A DNA stretch of 64,000 bases from Coptis chinensis (lineage: Eukaryota > Streptophyta > Magnoliopsida > Ranunculales > Ranunculaceae), in contig CM027378.1 in assembly GCA_015680905.1 (NCBI GenBank), forward strand, positions 56,817,501 to 56,881,500, given 5' to 3'. Every line of letters starts with the position of its first letter. The stretch's first letter is position 1. Shown here one piece after another: positions 12,201-24,900 of the stretch. A program made the translations under genes and the position numbers. The notes below the pieces were generated by a model, which worked only from the letters and a program-made list of their open reading frames with translations, made no database searches and had not been told where the DNA came from.

Positions 12201-12776
12201 AGTTAGCAACGCAGTAGTAGGGTCAAATAGTGGTACCGACTCTAATAATGCGTGGACATCCTTAATGTACGAGTCATCGTCAAACTCAGGATTATCAAAA
12301 GAAAGAAATTGGTGTACCTCGTCTTCAGGAAATGAGTTTGTGAAATAATCGTGTGCCAGACTATCAACCAAGATAATCTCACTCTCCATTATAGGATCGG
12401 GAAATTGTTTCATTAATCTGAACACGTTGAGTTCGACAGAAAGGTTCCCAAAAGACAACGTCATTGAACCGTCCCAACAATTTATGAGAGCGTTAGCAGT
12501 TGCAAGAAATGGACGTCCCAAGATGATAGGAATAGAATCACAGGCTACTTCGGTATCTAGAATGACAAAATCAACGGGGTAGTAAAAATCTTGGACCTTG
12601 ACTATGACGTTTTCTACTATGCCCTTTGGGTACTTGATGGAGCAATCCGCGAGTTGCAGAGTTATATTGGTAGGTTTTAATTCATGAAGACCTAACTGCT
12701 TAAATAAGTAGTAGGGAAGTAGGTTAACACTGGCGCCTAGGTCTAAAAGTGCGGTAGCGGTATACTTGTCGCCCAA
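9270..12776 (-). pseudogene. Athila pol (protease-RT-RNase H-integrase), one frame with three TAG stops
   Basis: One reading frame runs through the whole stretch. The protease motif DLGASVNLLP is near the start. RT follows, with WRICIDYHKLN, FGLCNAPGTFQ and the catalytic FMDD. RNase H has CDASDFAIGVVL and YTDHAALRYL. Integrase has an H-H-C-C finger, then D (GIDFMG), D (ISDGGTHF) and E (VEVSNREIK), and a C-terminal tail with LKKRWSGPF. The frame is broken only by stops at 11283-11285, 10674-10676 and 9621-9623, each where the family has a tryptophan (TGG to TAG). A frameshift just upstream (12777-12830) separates it from the gag-proximal segment. No functional polyprotein is expected. Confidence 0.93.
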
Positions 12777-13063
12777 CGTGCATGGTACAGTTGGTCGACT
12801 TGGGTCTTTGTATATTTAACCACACCATTGGTAGTAGTAACTGAGAGAAACTGCTCAGTGAGGAACGCTTGTTAAGGAACATTCGTACATCGTTTGGTGG
12901 TGCACATGTCCTTCAAAAACTTGGCATGCTTGGGCAAATGCTTAAGCGCATCTAGAAAAGGTAAGTTTATGGTCAAAATTTTGAAGGTTTCACGGATCTC
13001 ATCGAAATGTTCGTCACGTTTGTTTCTTGCCAAACCGGTAGAGAATGGAGCTTTTGGGCGGAA
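12777..13063 (-). pseudogene. Gag-protease linker segment of the Athila element
   Basis: In one frame this reads FLDALKHLPKHAKFLKDMCT and, after a stop, QAFLTEQFLS. This resembles the conserved segment before the Athila protease. A frame change near 12820 is needed to join it to the protease frame. It belongs to the decayed gag-pol region. Confidence 0.7.
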
Positions 13064-14841
13064 TCACGCATAATGATCAGTGGCGTCTTTCCCTAGGGAC
13101 GTGGGTGTAGATTTGGAAGGAACAACTTCGTCCGTTATAGGTTGCGAGGTAGGAGATGGAAGGACGTCAGCCGTGGCTTCCGTCGATTCTTCGTCTGGAA
13201 TACGTATGTTATTGTCGATGGTTCGGCCAGAATGAAGAGTGGTAATGGCATTTACCTCACCCTGGCTTGGATTACTAGATCTTGGTGCATTGTTGAGTTC
13301 AAAGGCAGTGCTTGTAGGCTTAGGGTTTGGCACTACTTGGCCAGGGAACACGCCCTTTTGACTTTTATCTTGTGCTAATAACTGAAGAGATTGTTGGATA
13401 GATGCTAAGATTTGATTATGTTGATTCATGTAAGTCAGAAAAGTTTCAGCTATTTTATCGACAGCGGACTGTACCAATGGAGCAGTAGGAACAAGTTCAC
13501 GGTTATTGTTTACGGGTTGATTTTGGTAGCCATATCCTTGATTAGTGGGAACAAGATTGCGGTTGTTTTGGTACCCTATATTTGCGTTGTTGGGAAAATT
13601 ACCTTGCCCTTGCTGGAATTGCGGAGGATTTCCTTGACGGTAGAAATTGTAGTTTGCGGGTGATCGTACAGAAGCGTTGTTGACACCCGGAAGAGCTTGT
13701 TGTTGGGCAGGGGGTGCCTAAGCCAAATTTGCAAATTCGGATGTTGTCGCCAAGGTGCATTAGGGATGTTAAAAGTACAAGCCTCTTCAGAAGATTGGGG
13801 AAGACACTCGTATACCAAAGGACAATAAGAATCGGCGTGCTCAGGACTTAAGCAAAGAGGACATGGGGAAGCGTTGGCAGCCATGACCTATTTGGGTTTC
13901 TAATCATTTACTTGAACCGAAAGAGCATCAACCTTTTTGTTTAGGGACTCGATCAGAGTTTTTAATTCTGGATCGGGTTTGACCTCGAACATAGATGTAA
14001 CCTTGGTAGGAGTGTCTTTAGAAGATTTGGAAGAATCAGTGTTTCCCCAATGGGTACTTTGTGAAGCCTGTTTCTCAAGGAAAGTGTATGCTTCAGTAGC
14101 ACCTTTGTCCATGAAACAACCGCCGTTCATAATATCTAATATTTCCTTTTGATGGTCAGAGAGACCATTAAAGAATGAACAGACTAATACAGCGGTGTCG
14201 AGTTGATGATGGGGACATTCGAGAAACAGATCAGTAAATCTGCTCCATGCTTCCGAAAAGGATTCCTGGGGGTGTTAGCGAAAGAATTGAATCTTCTGAA
14301 GCATTTATGTAGTTTTCTTTTGAGTATAGAATTCTATCATGAATGCTTGTACGAGTTTGGCCCATGTGTCAATGGATTGCAGCGCTTGTCCGGTGAGCCA
14401 AACTGAAGCTTTACCAGCTAAGGTGAAGGGAAACAACCTAAGCAAGACTTGTTCGTTGGTAACAGTCGAATGGCGGAAAGTGGTGACTACTTGTTGCATC
14501 CGACGAAGATGATTGTACGGTTTTTCATGGTCTAAACCATGGTAAACAGGTAACAAACCGAAAATGTTTGGCGGAATGCGAAAATCACCTACAATCGCAT
14601 CGAGTTTAATGTAGGAAGTAGGTCCTTCCTGTAAGGTAGTATAGAATTTCGAAAGGGGTTTCTCAACTGTGAGATTTTCCTGGGCCATAATTAAGGGAGA
14701 TAATGGCAACGGAGATGTTTGACGAGGTTGGTTTACGGAGGAGGAACTATGTCTATGAGAAAGCATAAGCAGTTGTTTATGGTATTTCCGACGACGATAT
14801 GTAAGTTCCAATTCCTTATGTTTACCAGACCGTAATCTCAT
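13064..14841 (-). pseudogene. Athila gag, broken
   Basis: This is the structural (capsid/nucleocapsid) protein of the retrotransposon. The first frame (14841 down to 14305) starts MRLRSGKHKE and includes the retrotransposon gag core, with LPVYHGLDHEKPYNHLRR followed by LRLFPFTLAGKASVWL. After a frame break the coding trace continues at 14130-13900 and 13884-13576. The second of these holds a zinc knuckle of the form CX2CX4HX4C (CPLCLSPEHADSYC). A spacer-rich part follows at 13477-13064. Several frame changes and stops separate the pieces, so no gag protein can be made. The start is placed at the RLRSG-type N-terminus usual in this lineage. Confidence 0.85.
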
Positions 14842-16153
14842 ACAAATACAAATTTTAATTCAAGGCTCATAAGGAACGAATTATGACCGGAGTTTTTAGA
14901 ATTAAGGAAGGAGGGAGGTGAAACACGTCTTCCTGAGCTGTTGCTAACTTGAGCAGGTAAGCTACGACAACGTGTGAATATTCTAGCAGCTAGGTCACCT
15001 AATAGAATTGAGGGAGGTTGTTCGTGCTAGCACATTCCTTAATTAGGCAACCTCAACTTTTTCAAGTTTCTTAGGCACTGATGGAATAGGATGATGATTT
15101 ATGATGGTGTATTATGCGGGGTGTTATTAAGATGATTAAGATGAAATTTTAATTATTAGGATTTAATAATTATTATTTAATTATTTTTATTTTTATTTTT
15201 AAAAATTTTAATTTTAATTTTTTTATTATTTTTTTTAATTTTTGTATTTTTTTTGTATTTTGTGTTTACGTAATTAATGTATTATAGAGACGTGATTACG
15301 AAACATGCAATTAAAAATGATAGATGCCAAAATAGAAACTAATTAATATATACTAGTTTTACACAGGAAGTCTACACATGCAAATCTATATTACTTATAT
15401 ATGAATAGAAATGTGTCCTACGCACGCAATCATCTATAGCTATCGATGAGTGCAACTATATGTAAGCTAAGGGAATGTCGATAACGAACTCATGCAAATG
15501 AATACCGCGTACATGAATTGATGTAACACACACATACAAAAATATTATAAGTAGGTGGTTTGAAACTACACATACATCCAAATATATTCGAATCATATTA
15601 ATCGTGTTAACGTGAAGATGTAATGACGAACCACATTTATATGCAAAGAGTTCTCATGCCAACACATAAACATGCAATGTAAAATAGGTTATAGCAACAA
15701 CCAAATAATATCCTCGACAAAGTTTGAGGAGTTTAAGAATTTGAAACCTGGCGTCCCGCGATTCCTCATACAATGATCAAACTAACTCCCGAGCTCGTGA
15801 ACTTACTGGATAAACTGGACTAAAGAGTCCAAAAGAGTACTGAAAAGGAAAGTGGCCTGCACCTAAAAACCAGAGTGTTGATACTCCAGGTTAGTCTCGC
15901 GCGCTACTAATATAGTCTTGTCCGAGACTCTTTTGTCAGTTCAGTACTTCAAGTTCCTACGGAATACTTAAACTGTGCTAATAAAAATAAACAAGATTTG
16001 GTTCACAGATATCTGTTAGTAGAAAAAGTTGGGGAAAATAGGTACATAATACGTTAGTATTGCAAAAGAAATGGAAATCAAAAAGATGAGGGGGTAGGGG
16101 AGGGGTTTTATGTTTGATGTATTCCAATTATTACATTAAATGTCTAGAGTCCT
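14842..16153 (-). other. Athila leader (5' UTR), non-coding
   Basis: This lies between the primer-binding site and the gag start. No open frame of note. It contains a very AT-rich stretch at about 15130-15270 and scattered GTCTCGCGCG-like motifs near 15890. A long gag leader is normal for large gypsy elements. Confidence 0.6.
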
Positions 16154-16171
16154 TCCCCGGCAGCGGCGCCA
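16154..16171 (-). other. Primer-binding site, tRNA-Asp type
   Basis: On the minus strand it reads TGGCGCCGCTGCCGGGGA, two bases after the LTR end. It is complementary to the 3' end of plant tRNA-Asp(GTC) with one mismatch (C for T at position 9). Athila elements characteristically use tRNA-Asp. Confidence 0.9.
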
Positions 16172-16173
16172 TT

Positions 16174-17827
16174 TGATAAAATGTATAATCCACGTTATTT
16201 GGTTTTTATTACTTTTACTTAAGTCCGAAGTCCACAGTCCAAAGTCCGAAGACTAAAGTCCAAAGTCCAAAGTCCGTATAGTCGTTCGTTTAGTCAAGTT
16301 ACCTTACTCACGTGGGTTTGGTAGGATAGGTTGAGTAAGGGATCGTCCAAACCTTAGGGCTCGGCAAGGTTCACAACTGGAATTACAACTTTTAGTGAGT
16401 AGGATTTTAGGTTTTTTAGTTGGTTTAATTAAATTTACGTTACTGTAAATAATGTAAATTATTAACAATGATTTCAATGTGAATAAACAAAGATAGAGAA
16501 ACAGGGAGAGGGTTAATCATACTCATGCAAGAATCATTTTTTAACAGTTTATATTACCACATCACTACAGCTCTAAGTCGTCTCGAGTTCATAGACAAAC
16601 CCGAGACGACGTCGAATATTGATCCCTAGCGAAACACGCACATCTCTGAGTCGCATTGCACTAGCATAAGAAGTTGAACTAATATTTCATCTCTAGAATA
16701 TCATTTCAGCTCCTGGCTCGATTCTACATCAGCTGAACAAATTGGAGAGTCGTCGACACTGCAGAGTCGCGACGACATTTTTGGGTCTCGCGAGAGGCTT
16801 GCACGAGCATCAACACTCTAAATTTGTACAGTCTCAGTCATTTTGGGACCGGATGTCTAATCTACACCTAATTCCTAAGTAGTGATTCTAGATGAATATT
16901 AAAGAGTCAATCCGGATTCTCACACGAGCAGCATAACCCTCCCCCTGAGGGGGGGGGGGGGGATTAGCTCATGGTCATTGAAGGAATAATTAAACTTGCT
17001 ATATACATTAAATAAATAAATGCAGGACAAGAATTAAACTTGAAAAGAAATGACTTTTATTAAGAAGAAAATGACTTACAGTATTTAAGCTGCTGGAATA
17101 AAAATGATGGAATTTAAAGTACTGGAATTAAAGTTAACTAACTACTGAGCGGCAGCTAAAGCATAAAAATGCTGACCCCCCCTTATATATATAGGCTGGA
17201 GAGCCTTGTGAAGGATTTAATTGGGTTTTGTCCGTTTCTCAAATTGAGACGTTCAAAACTTTGAATATTCAAAATTTTGTCTTTTAGTCCAATTCAATTC
17301 AAACATTTAATTGGTATTGAATTGGTACGTGTCTTTCATATTGTGACCATCACTTGCCACATACCTATGCTGACTTGTCATGCCTTTTGGCCCCGCAGAG
17401 TGGGTCCATTTAGTGTGTCCAGTGGCGGCACTGATTTTGGCGTTTTTACAACTTTCTGTCTTTGCGTAGAGTTCGTCGCCCTGGTCGCTTTGGCAGTTCA
17501 CTAGCCAACGTCGGCATCCAGATTTATCAGATGTGAGCTTCGAAAGTTTGCTGCTTCTTTATATGTGGACTCGTTCTGCACTGGTTTTGTTATTTTGGAA
17601 ACTTCGGCTCTAGTCAGGCTTTGTTGAGCTTCACTGGGGTTGAGTGGGGAACTTCAAATATTCCAGTATTCCCGTATTTCGATGCATGTTTTATCATTAT
17701 ATTCATGTTAACTGCGGAAACCTACAAAAGTACGAAAATATAATTATTACATGATTATTAAACACATAATCGATCAAAATGCTATGTCTCTCGGGGTTTA
17801 ATATTACAGTTTTGGGTGCTTATCACA
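16174..17827 (-). repeat. 5' LTR of the Athila-type element (1654 bp)
   Basis: On the minus strand it starts TGTGATAAGCACCC at 17827 and ends TTTTATCA at 16174, next to the primer-binding site. The last 340 bases on the right are repeated at 1-350. A TATA-like stretch (17183-17195, CCTATATATATAA on the minus strand) is the likely promoter. It also contains a 7-bp tandem array and a 14-base G run (16949-16962). Confidence 0.93.
16221..16276. repeat. Tandem 7-bp array (AAGTCCR x8) inside the LTR
   Basis: Eight consecutive heptamers, mostly AAGTCCG or AAGTCCA, with one CAGTCCA and one AAGACTA, close to the PBS-proximal end of the 5' LTR. The corresponding part of the 3' LTR is outside the window. 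Confidence 0.9.
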
Positions 17828-18496
17828 CCTCTCCATTAAGTATACAAAAAACACTAACGGCAAGCACTTGCCGCGGGATCGCACAACATCGGGTTGCCGC
17901 GAGATCCCATATCCCACGGAAGGTGGCTGCCGTGGGTCTTTTTTTTAATTTTTTTTTTAATAGCCACCATAAAAAAAAGTTAGTTACCGTGAGATGATTT
18001 TGTTTACTAAAATGGAGTCTTTGCTTATGTTAATTATCAAAACTCTTCTTCATTAATTTGATTACAAAATTTTCTTATAGCATATGAAAATATTTGCCGC
18101 GAGATAGTAAAATTATGGTTCGATTATATATTTTTTTTGTCATGGTTTTGGTGTTGTTCTTGGAGTGTATAAAGAAACTTTAAAGAAGAAAATGAGGTAT
18201 CTATATGTTGTGTGTGCTCAATACGCAAAATTTGAACTGAAAAAAAAAAACAAAAAACACAAAAAAAATATGCCGCGGCAACTGCCTGCCGTAGGATATG
18301 CGATCTCGCAGCAACCCGATGCCGTGGATTGTGCAATTTCGCAGTAGTTGCCTGCCGTGGGATATGAGATCTCGCGGCAACTATCTGCCGTAAAACTATG
18401 GGCATGTGGGGTGTAAAAAAACATATAAAAAATAACCATTATTATTTTACTTTTTGTTAAATGGGTGCTAGTCCCATTTATCGGGGTGACAATACC
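17828..18496 (-). mobile_element. TIR element copy 1, interrupted by the Athila insertion
   Basis: It shares its whole length with 32901-33594 in inverted orientation. Both have subterminal modules rich in TTGCCGCGAGAT and GCCGTGGATTGTGC, and an AT-rich centre. The right end ends GGGGTGACAATACC, matching the terminal repeat of copy 2. The left end stops abruptly at the Athila LTR border, within CCTCTCCATTAAG, which corresponds to CCCCTTCATTAA about 60 bp inside copy 2. The Athila element therefore inserted into this copy. No transposase is present. Confidence 0.8.
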
Positions 18497-19484
18497 GCAC
18501 CCCGCTCTTATTTTAAGTCTTCAAACCAATTGCCTGGAACATCTATTACCTATTATTATTGTAGGTTAGTATGCTTTTTTGGGTTGTAATTCTAAATCAA
18601 AGTAATATAAAGTGATGGGAGACTTGACTGTATGTATATTTTCAGTGATGCAAGGGGTGTTACTTCTAGATGAATCTCGTCTGTGTGTTGATTCGTATGA
18701 TGTGTTTGGGTGCGTTTATATCTGCAAATGATCAAAAGAAAGCAATTTGGCTTTGCAAAAAATGTCCCGAAAGGACAGCCTAATTTTTGTCGTTAGGAAT
18801 TATGTCAATTTCACCTGCCAAATCTTCCAGCGAATACAGCACCATAGTAAAATGCAATTTCGCTCCAATTGGCTTTAGAATGCATAAAGCAAAGGTGACA
18901 CAAGCACTGGACTTGCTCTAACTACCAGTCACAGAGCACTAGGGCAGCGTGCCCTTCCCCTCTTAAGCTTGAGAGTTGCGACCAACCCTCCAGAGCAATC
19001 TCATCTATAAGCTCAAAACTGATAGTAACTATGCCGACTAGCATATAAGTTTTACAGCCACCACATTGAGACAACAGCTGGTATTAATTACATCACAATC
19101 AAAGACATACAGAATCCACAGTAACAAGTTTTTCCAAAATAGCCTTTCAAGAATGCCAAAAGAGACAAGCATACGATATAAGAAAAATGAAGACTTTTGC
19201 TTTTTTTCCCCTTTGATATTAATGACGACAGTTCTAATGTACATGAAATTTCAGTGTTCGTTTATCTATACATGCCGGTTGGTTTTACAACAGAACCAGC
19301 TTCTGACATATTTGCTCCACCGTCCCCAATCAAAAACCCAGAACCCGGGATCACTTTTGGTGCAACAAAGATTTCTGTGATAATTAGAAGAAAAAATAAA
19401 TAATAAAATTGAAGAATGTCCACAACAAACAATATAAAAGCCTCGTCAAAACTTAACCCAAAATCTCCAGTTCTGTCGACGACG
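18497..19484. other. Downstream flank of the WD40-bromodomain gene
   Basis: No protein-coding frame recognised. It probably includes the 3' UTR of the minus-strand gene ending at 19485. The polyadenylation site could not be fixed. Confidence 0.4.
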
Positions 19485-21949
19485 TCACAACAAAGTTGAC
19501 ATTGTCTCGTCGAGCAACTTGGATAGTTTCTGCATTTTCATACTGAACTCTGCATTTTCTCCAATGTAGGATCGTGCATTTGATATCATCACCATGAAGT
19601 CATGCTCCACAGACTCCAAATTGCGGTAGTATTTGTTTACTAACCTTGAATGGATCACATCAAAAGATAGGGGAACTGGAAACCTGAACAATTTTCCACA
19701 TACCTGGAGTTTTTCATCTTATTGGATAAAAGTCTAAAAAATGAATTTAAAAAGTAAAAATATCTTACTCAGTTTTTAAAATGTCATCATTTTTTATCAA
19801 ATCTCCTCGGGAGGCTGGGTTGACACCAATTTGACATTCCTATCATACACAATGAACTGAGGAATGATTTTTGGGATGTGATTTCCCAAGCATGGATGAT
19901 ATGAGTTCCCCATCATGGAAAGGAAGAGTGTCCTCAACATGCTATTTGGAAAAGAATTAGGCCACAATCTATGGCCCGGGTACCCACTAATATATATATA
20001 GGGCCGAATTTACTTTTTATTTTATTTTTTATTTTTAACTGATCCACTTATTATGGAGATCACCCTCACAAAGTATCAGCCCATTTGAATCACTTTTAAC
20101 ATTGTCAAAAAAATGTTGCAAAAGTAAATAATTTTAACCCGTTATAAATCCTAAAGTTGATCACAGCTTTCCGCAAGGTCACATTTAAATGGGCTGATTT
20201 GGATATCACCCAAGAAGACCATCCTCCCTCCTCCCCCTGACAAACATCCCTCAAGGATATAGTATGTCATTTTGCCATTTTGGTGCGTAATAACATCCTT
20301 TTCTATCTCTGTGTCAACTGTGAACCTAAGTTATAAGATCCTGCGTTTAGTGCAACTATCCATAAATCCTAGTGGCCCAACCACTAAATGAAAATATATT
20401 GGCAATACATCACCGACCTTTTGAATACATCAGACTAGTTAAAAAAGAGAGACACATGACTGCGGACGCACAAGTAAAACAAATCCAGGGTTTCTCGTGT
20501 ATCAAGGCTAACACCTACCTTCTATAGTTTCAATTCTAAAGACAACTGGACAAGCACCTACCTTCTTACACCTTAAAAGGGCTACTAAAAGGAGTTTCGA
20601 TAAATACATCACGCATGAAAACTTATAAAATCACAAAACCATGTGAAATTACGTTTGTAGTATGGTATCACGGTATATCCATATAATTGTCATACCTACA
20701 CATGAACTCCCGATTTCTAACAAGTATCAAAACATAAAAATAATGAGATGTACAAAGAAATACCTGTTTAGAAAATCCTGCTTCCACGAGATCTGTGTAA
20801 GTTTTTTAATCCCATAGCGATCCTGAAATATTTATAACCAGTATTGTCAGAATAATTGACAGCTTTCTTAGTATCTCTTTCTAAAATTAAACCGATAGCA
20901 GATCTGAAATATTCATAATTAAGTTTGTAAACGTAAGGCGTGTTTGTTGCCCAATAAGAAGAAACCCGTTTGGGTTCACAAATCCCTAATTTCCCACCAA
21001 AGTGGAAACTTAATTACCTGAGGCATTTAGCTGGCAAATCAACTGTCAAGAATGCCGCAGAAAAGGAAATTTTCATAATATTCACCATCCACACTCAAAC
21101 AATGGTTACACTTGGCTAGAAAATCAATTAGCTAGTGACTTAATTTCCAAGAGAACCATTTTTCTTGAAAAGAACTTTGCTTGCAAACACGGAAAACCTT
21201 AAAACTGATAAAGAAAAACCCTATAAGAAGCATGTAAAAGAGTAGGATGATTACCCGACTTCTATCTCCAGAATGCTCTAGTTTGGCAATTAAAGATACT
21301 AGCTTAGCTCTGCTCTGTTCTTCAATGCAAGGGTGCTCCCAGTTAGCATCAGGATCAAGTAGTTCCCAAGGACAATGTTTGAACTCCTCACCAGAATCAT
21401 TCTTGTACCGGATAGAATATTTCTCCCAAGGACAGTCTGGAAACTCTACAGACTTGGGCTTCACAGATACAATTCGACCAGGCCACCAACTCCCACCACC
21501 CTGTTCGTTTTTCCACCAAACAACACATTTATCCCGAGTCGTCCAATTCCGTTTAATGGATGAATCATACAGTGTTCTTTCAACAAGGAAATCTGGAAAA
21601 TCGTTCAGTTCCGGCAGTGTAAGTTTGAATGTTTTTCCAGACAAACAACAAGAAGGATCCACAAATTCAAGTGAGATTTTACAGCAGCTCTCTCCAGATC
21701 CAGGATACGTAGAATAAGAGAGGCCTGTAACTTTACATGATTCCACCGCTCTTAGTTTTTCCCAGAGTGGTGCCCAAATATCTGATGAGCTGTGACACTC
21801 TCCAAATTGTTGATGTCCCTGTCATATAGAGAACCACAAACTAACGTTTGAGCAAGAAACCTTCACGTTAAGCTCTAACAAACAATAGATAATGAATACA
21901 CACATACAGACAGAAAAAAAATAAAATAAAAGGTTAAAAAAGAATAAAT

Positions 21950-21995
<46 letters not shown>

Positions 21996-24900
21996 CCATC
22001 CGAAATTATAAGTGATTACCTGTCGTATATATACTACATTATCGCCTTTTTGAGGGATATATCGTAAGCCCACATCATGCTCTGACAGCATTAACCATGA
22101 CACATTTTTCATTAAGTGAGGCAGCTTCCTCTTATCTCGAGGGGTTATATGACTATCACCATAATTGACTCTTTTAGTTCTAGCAGACCTTAAGCCAACA
22201 CTCGGCACTGCACTGGATCTCCATGGTTCACATAGTCGTTGCTCACGTGAATTCAAAGAAAATTTATCAAAGTCATTTGATGTCTCAACAGATCCGTGAC
22301 TTTCCCTCGCCTTGAATATCTTGTTATCCATGTACTGCTCTCTTGTATCATCTCTCATCCCCATTGATCTTGTTCTACGTCCGTCAACTGAAGCTTCAAG
22401 AAATCCCATTCTTGGGTTAGAATCATGATTGTCACCATCAACTTCTGAATAATATTTAGCCTTAGAGAACTTAGACCATTTATCAAAAACATCATACGTC
22501 TTACTATTTGAATCTGCAGTCAACTTTGAATCTTGCAAACTTGATAATCTGGAGCTTCTGTAAAACTTAACCTCTGATTTTTGTAGCCCATTCTGCTCTC
22601 CAAGATCTGCACTGATTCTTCTGGGACTTCCATTCTCTTCAGACGATTCCAGATTTATATTGTGTTCCCCAGAGGAACACCGAGAAATTAAATTGGATTC
22701 CCAACTCTTCCAACTTTCTACTGCAGTAACAGAATCCACCTTAGAACTACTGCCTGAGACCTCCCCAATCAATTTTGTTTTGAACCTTAATTTTGTGACT
22801 CGGGGCCTTACTTCTTCAGTGTTATGCTTATAAGAACACACTAATGGCATTTTCTGATTAGCTACCACAACATCCACTTCAATTGCCGGTACATGATCTA
22901 TGTATTCACTGGGCCCAGGCTGGTCTTTATTTCCCTTAGTTAGGTTCCAATCAGAAGTGACAAGAGATGCTCCTTTTCTCTCTCTGTAGTCATCCTCAAG
23001 TACCTGATCAGTTAGTAGAGACTCCTTTATACATTCAGAAACTCGTTCTTCATTTCTTGCATCCTCCATATCCAGCGAAGTACCAACTCTCATCTGTTCT
23101 TCAACCTTATAAGCCATTACTTCATGCTTTATTGTTAAAGAAACAGGAGACTCCACTCTATCCTCACACCGAACTTTCAGGTTTTCAACAGACCTATAAG
23201 GAATTCCACTGTAATAGTTGATACTAGCTGTAGAATCAGGGCCTGCATCAACAGTGCTAGGATCTCCCAATATCAAACGCTTGGATGTGCGTACCTTGAC
23301 ATCACCCCATCTGATTTTGTCATCCTTGTGTTCTTCACCAAATTCCAAATGAGCTTGAACATTTCCAGATTGCTGCCTCAGATGTTCTTTCTCACCTGTT
23401 TTTGCTCCATCATATTCTTTAAATGGTATTATATCATTCTTGCCACCAGAAGAGGATGCGAGTTCTTGGAAACTTAGGTGCTTCCTGTTTATTACCGTGG
23501 TTTCAAGAGGAGCTTCAAATGAATCTTGTAAACTGACTTGTTCGCCCAATTGGGCACCTGACTTCCCCAGAGCGACAAACTTGCTTGAATCACGAATTGG
23601 CAATTTAAGGATTAATTTCTTTCTGTTTCCAGTGTTTAAATGAGACTCAGGGAGCTCCAGAGGTTTAGAGATATCATCACAGTCGTCAATAGATGTCTCC
23701 ACACCTCTTCCGGTTTTATGTTGCATATTCTGCATTGATATATCTGATTCGCTTTGATTTTTCAAAATCGAAACAGATGATTCATTATCGGATGAATTAA
23801 ATTCTGACTCATCTTCATCTTCATCTTCATCTTCATCTTCAGAGTCTCCAGAAAACTGAGAAATCATATTACGTGCATTGCGTGCTGCAGCCCTCTGTGG
23901 CCGCAATGACTTTGACTTGGATGATTTCTTCATTGTAGCTTTCTTCTTTCTAGATTTCCTAGTTTTGGTTGTTAAAGGCAAAGAAGCACCACATTCGTTC
24001 AAATTCCTCTTCTTGATAAGCCGTCCAGAAGAAGACGCGAAATCAACCTGACAGTACAAAGAAATACAATAGTATATACCCATGAAAAGGAGACAGCTAG
24101 AGGAACGAAAAACATATATGGATGAGATTAATAATAAAAACGCTTACATCTTCCCTGTGCCTTTTCCGTTTTGATCTGCGAAATCCATCTTTTTGACTGT
24201 AATCGAAGTCACTTTCTTCAGCACTGCACTCCGGGTCATCAAACAAAACATTACCATTACACCCTTGCTCCCCTTCACTGGAGAGTTCATCAGCAATATT
24301 GTACTCGGAGTCGTTATCATCGCTTTGGATTTCAATTTCCGGTTCCCAGTCTATAAATTGTGGCATTGGCTCAATCATGCTGTCCAGGTCTATTAATGGC
24401 AAAATTTGGTATTCTTGAAAGCCACTAATATCAGCAGGGCCAATTGCAAGTTTTACAGATGATGGTATCCAGTCGATTCCCAGAGCAGCTAAACGCCGCT
24501 TCTGGTACATGCTCTGGTAAGGTTCCGGATAGGGAATCATACCTGAAATTTTCCAACAACCATATCACTGTTAAAGATTACAGGAGGAAACACACAAATG
24601 TCTCTGAAAAGGAAGTCCGTTAAAGTGCATACTTGAATCGCAAAGTAGATCTTGAATATTCCTTCGATATGGAACAAGCTGAGTCTCCTGCAGTATAGGT
24701 AGCAGAGCTTTCACGCTTTAAAAAAAAACATATATATGTATATATAGAACAGACACACATGGCGCAATGTAATACAAACTCAGTTACATATTGACAGACA
24801 GACACTACAAATGGATACATGTACAAAGGACCATAGATGGTGTGAAACTCTATTTAAGTCCTCTTGCACAGTGTTGACTTTTGCAGTTCACACATACAAC

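Larger units (their letters stand above)
1..17827 (-). mobile_element. Athila-type Ty3/gypsy LTR retrotransposon, degenerate, truncated by window edge
   Basis: Reading leftwards on the minus strand the order is 5' LTR, tRNA-Asp primer-binding site, long leader, gag, protease, reverse transcriptase, RNase H, integrase, env-like ORFs, long 3' region, purine-rich tract and 3' LTR. The gag (MRLRSGK start), the RT and integrase wording (for example [14 protein letters not shown]) and the tRNA-Asp site are typical of the Athila lineage. The first 350 bases match the far end of the right LTR, so roughly 1.3 kb of 3' LTR lies outside the window. The two LTR copies differ by many substitutions and indels, so the insertion is old. 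All coding parts carry stops or frameshifts. The pol-to-LTR interval (about 9 kb) is unusually long because it holds a solo LTR and a second env-like copy. Confidence 0.93.

Noticed and set aside
17277-17504. Open frames inside the LTR on both strands
   Set aside because: They lie within the upstream part of the LTR with no similarity to known proteins.
22967-23643. Plus-strand open frames over the large exon
   Set aside because: Antisense to the 2-kb coding exon of the WD40-bromodomain gene, with no domain content.
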